A DNA stretch of 7,280 bases from positions 1 through 7,280 of the forward strand of contig CAJCHQ010000291.1 of assembly GCA_903970295.1 (NCBI GenBank), given 5' to 3'. A program made the position numbers and the translations under genes. Below the pieces are notes generated by a model, which saw nothing but the letters and a program-made list of their open reading frames with translations, was not told the DNA's origin and ran no database searches. Below, piece after piece: positions 5,467-7,280 of the stretch (position 1 is the stretch's first letter; each line of letters begins with the position of its first letter). Origin of the DNA: Bryobacterales bacterium (lineage in GTDB: Bacteria; Cyanobacteriota; Vampirovibrionia; Obscuribacterales; Obscuribacteraceae).

Positions 5467-5482
5467 GCACCATATCTGGTGC
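5467..5482. promoter_or_regulatory. 16-bp perfect dyad in divergent promoter region
   Basis: GCACCA (5467-5472) and TGGTGC (5477-5482) are perfect reverse complements around a 4-base centre. The dyad lies about 30 bases upstream of the -10 box of the exported-protein gene and about 95 bases before gluconokinase, within their 152-bp shared divergent region. A regulator binding here could act on either gene. No family-specific operator was recognised, and a hairpin in an RNA is the alternative. Confidence 0.35.
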
Positions 5483-5565
5483 AGCTGGTGTCGACCGATC
5501 GTGCTAACATCAAGAAAAACGCCCAATCGCCTCACCACCTATTCTAGCTTAGATTGGCGAACACC

Positions 5566-5569
5566 GGAG
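5566..5569 (+). promoter_or_regulatory. Shine-Dalgarno deciding the TTG start of gluconokinase
   Basis: GGAG lies seven bases before the TTG at 5577. No in-frame ATG or GTG exists between here and the P-loop strand, so the TTG with this site is the best start. Confidence 0.6.
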
Positions 5570-5576
5570 CAGTCCC

Positions 5577-6134
5577 TTGACAGCCACTGTTGATCAGCGC
5601 TTGGATCGCCCCAAACCCACTGTGATTGTGGTTCTGGGGGTTTCCGGCAGTGGGAAAAGCGAGATCGGTGCGCTTCTAGCGCAGGCCCTTAACTGGCAAT
5701 TCGAGGACGCCGACGACTATCATTCGCCTGGCAACATTGAAAAAATGCGAGAAGGGCATTCTCTCAACGACGAAGATCGAAAACCCTGGTTGGCCTCGCT
5801 TGCCTTTGCAATCAATGATTGGATCGAGACTGGAAGCGGCACCGTCCTTGCCTGTTCTGCGCTGAAGAATGACTACAGGCGCGTACTTAAGCAAGATTCC
5901 GACCAAGTCGCCTTCGTCTATCTAAAAGGGTCGTATGAAACCATTCATGCCAGGCTCACCCAGCGTCACGGACATTTCATGAAAGCCGACATGCTGAAAA
6001 GTCAGTTCGCCACGCTTGAAGAACCAGCCGATGCCGTGGTGGTCGATATTGATTGGACGCGCGAAGAAATTGTCGACTGCATCGAAAAGGCTCTTGGCTT
6101 TTTGCCCAGTGGTGATGGACAAACGGTCGCTTGA
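5577..6134 (+). CDS. gntK: Gluconokinase
   Basis: This 185-residue P-loop kinase phosphorylates D-gluconate with ATP to 6-phosphogluconate, feeding the pentose-phosphate or Entner-Doudoroff routes. The GntK-family signatures are all present: Walker A GVSGSGKS at 21-28, the substrate-side block DADDYH at 44-49 with NIEKM at 53-57 and LNDEDRKPWL at 63-72, CSALKNDYR at 92-100, VYLKGS at 113-118, and the lid-type HGHFMKADMLKSQFATLE at 130-147. Length is typical for the family, allowing for a 14-residue N-terminal extension before the first strand. It starts with TTG, the only usable codon near the Shine-Dalgarno at 5566-5569, which may lower expression. It is divergent from the exported-protein gene and converges on the permease gene with 5 bp between stops. 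No gluconate permease of the GntT type or dehydratase gene is visible nearby. Shikimate kinase is excluded by the GntK-specific blocks. Confidence 0.93.
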   Translation: MTATVDQRLDRPKPTVIVVLGVSGSGKSEIGALLAQALNWQFEDADDYHSPGNIEKMREGHSLNDEDRKPWLASLAFAINDWIETGSGTVLACSALKNDYRRVLKQDSDQVAFVYLKGSYETIHARLTQRHGHFMKADMLKSQFATLEEPADAVVVDIDWTREEIVDCIEKALGFLPSGDGQTVA

Positions 6135-6139
6135 GAAAT

Positions 6140-7280
6140 TCAATCGGCAGTGCGTCTAGCTGCCAATTGTTCCACAGGAAGAAAAGGAATAGTGACGATA
6201 CCAGGCAGTGACAAGAAAAAACTGAGCAGAAAGAAGTTGGCGTAACCAAACATTGTTGTAAGGTAACCGGATATCATCCCTGGCAGCATCATCCCTAGTG
6301 CCATAAAGGCAGTAACGATGGCATAATGCGCTGCTTTGTTCTCAGCTTTGACTGTCGAGAGAAGAAAAACATAGTAGGCCGAGGTGCCAAGCCCATAGGA
6401 AAACTGTTCGAAAGCATTGACGGCGGCCACGACGAAGATATTTGGTTTGACTACAGCTAAAACCCAATATAAAGGTAGAGCCAAATTCTGCAGCAGAGCG
6501 AAGGGCAAAATATATTTGCGCAGACCACCTTTGGATATAACGGCGCCGCCTATGATGCCGCCTGCGAAAAGAAAGACTGTGCCAACGGTTCCATAAAGAA
6601 TGCCTACGTCCGCTTGGCTGAGGGCCAGTCCGCCTTCGCTGAGTGGCTTGATCAAAAAGACTGGCGCCATTTTCAACAAAAGAGCGTCGCCCAGTCGTAA
6701 GGTGAGAACGTATAAGAGGATGACGACAATCCGGGGCTGATTAATGAAATTCATGAACACGCGCGGAAATTCAACGAGAAGACTTTTAGATTCCTGATCC
6801 GATGCATGCTCGACTTTAACTTCAGGCAAATATTTTTGATGAACGATGGCAAAAACGGCAAAGACTAGAGCGCAGCATATAAAGGAGCACATCCAACCGA
6901 ATTCGACCGGGTGCGCCTGAGGCCAGTGCTCAGTCAACTTTCCGGCGAGAGCCACCATCAACCCTGAACCAAAGATCCAGGCTACTTTGTAAGCCGCTCC
7001 CCGAACGCCGACAAAGAAAGCTTGCTGTTCCTTGTTCAAGACATCGAGGTAGTATCCGTCGATTGAAATATCTTGCGTTGCTGAAGCAAAAGCCATCACA
7101 GCAAAAATGACGAACAGGACACTGGAGTTGCTCGGCATATACAAGCCTGCAGCTAGAGCCACAGCCAAAATCGATAGCACCACCTGCGATACCACAACCC
7201 ATTGTCGCCGCGTCCCGATAAAATCAACCAGGGGCGCCCAGAAAAGCTTGAAGGTCCAGGGGAAATACAAAAGGCTGGTA
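6140..7280 (-). CDS. AmpG-like major facilitator permease (5' end outside window)
   Basis: This is an inner-membrane MFS transporter whose N-terminus lies beyond the right edge. The frame stays open to base 7280, and the TTG at 7268-7270 falls inside the conserved loop, so it is not the start. Numbering from that codon, the visible part opens with PWTFKLFWAPLVDFIGTRRQW (4-24), the loop after helix 2 with the MFS D-x-x-G-x-R-R pattern. ATQDISID at 64-71 follows, a signature of the AmpG / acetyl-CoA-transporter branch. About ten hydrophobic segments can be counted over the rest, which with two missing helices gives the usual twelve. AmpG imports anhydro-muropeptides for cell-wall recycling, but this branch also contains permeases of unknown substrate, so substrate is left open. 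The neighbour gluconokinase is convergent, so gluconate transport is not implied by an operon. Confidence 0.85.
   Translation of the reverse strand, partial: TSLLYFPWTFKLFWAPLVDFIGTRRQWVVVSQVVLSILAVALAAGLYMPSNSSVLFVIFAVMAFASATQDISIDGYYLDVLNKEQQAFFVGVRGAAYKVAWIFGSGLMVALAGKLTEHWPQAHPVEFGWMCSFICCALVFAVFAIVHQKYLPEVKVEHASDQESKSLLVEFPRVFMNFINQPRIVVILLYVLTLRLGDALLLKMAPVFLIKPLSEGGLALSQADVGILYGTVGTVFLFAGGIIGGAVISKGGLRKYILPFALLQNLALPLYWVLAVVKPNIFVVAAVNAFEQFSYGLGTSAYYVFLLSTVKAENKAAHYAIVTAFMALGMMLPGMISGYLTTMFGYANFFLLSFFLSLPGIVTIPFLPVEQLAARRTAD

Noticed and set aside
5425..5538. Longer N-terminus of the exported protein starting at a GTG at 5538
   Set aside because: It would bury the signal peptide 38 residues inside the protein, and the extra segment does not look coding; the ATG at 5424 starts exactly at the signal peptide.
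7268..7270. TTG as the start of the MFS permease
   Set aside because: It lies in the conserved loop after helix 2; the frame continues to the edge and two helices would be missing.
5577..7280. Gluconate uptake and phosphorylation operon
   Set aside because: The kinase and the permease genes are convergent, and the permease carries AmpG-branch signatures rather than gluconate-permease ones.

Overview
This is a bacterial window of roughly balanced base composition. It carries ordinary chromosomal genes and no rRNA, tRNA, insertion sequence, phage gene or CRISPR array that I can recognise. The lineage cannot be fixed from the sequence alone. The combination of an acyl-CoA dehydrogenase with a long C-terminal extension, a stand-alone ribbon-helix-helix protein, a Pro/Ala/Lys-rich secreted protein and apparently leaderless promoters suggests an environmental, non-proteobacterial lineage. 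A non-photosynthetic Cyanobacteriota relative (Vampirovibrionia/Melainabacteria) is my tentative guess, and only that.

Layout. 1-947 (+) is the 3' part of an acyl-CoA dehydrogenase gene entering from the left edge. It converges with an exodeoxyribonuclease III gene (998-1768, -). 1769-2593 is an 825-bp intergenic stretch without a convincing gene; it holds several inverted repeats and a possible promoter and operator for the small ribbon-helix-helix regulator at 2594-2800 (+). A clear intrinsic terminator (2936-2966) follows the regulator and is immediately succeeded by a promoter and an unknown helical 150-aa protein (2988-3440, +). That gene overlaps tail to tail, by 13 bp, with a HEAT-repeat protein (3428-3949, -). 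Upstream of the HEAT gene on the same strand is an unrecognised exported 465-aa protein (4027-5424, -). Divergent from it is a gluconokinase (5577-6134, +, TTG start), which converges, with 5 bp between stop codons, on an AmpG-like MFS permease (6140-7280, -) that runs off the right edge.

How the genes work together. There is little sign of an operon: neighbours are mostly convergent or divergent and belong to unrelated pathways (fatty-acid oxidation, base-excision repair, gluconate phosphorylation, solute uptake). The most notable shared property is regulatory. Three genes (150-aa protein, HEAT protein, 465-aa exported protein) each have a near-consensus -10 hexamer ending exactly six bases before the ATG and no good Shine-Dalgarno, the arrangement expected of leaderless mRNAs. 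The exonuclease, the ribbon-helix-helix protein and gluconokinase instead have visible Shine-Dalgarno sequences. I found no convincing new multi-gene system. The best leads are the leaderless-promoter pattern, the exported protein with its selectively maintained C-terminal repeat, and the long structured intergenic region.
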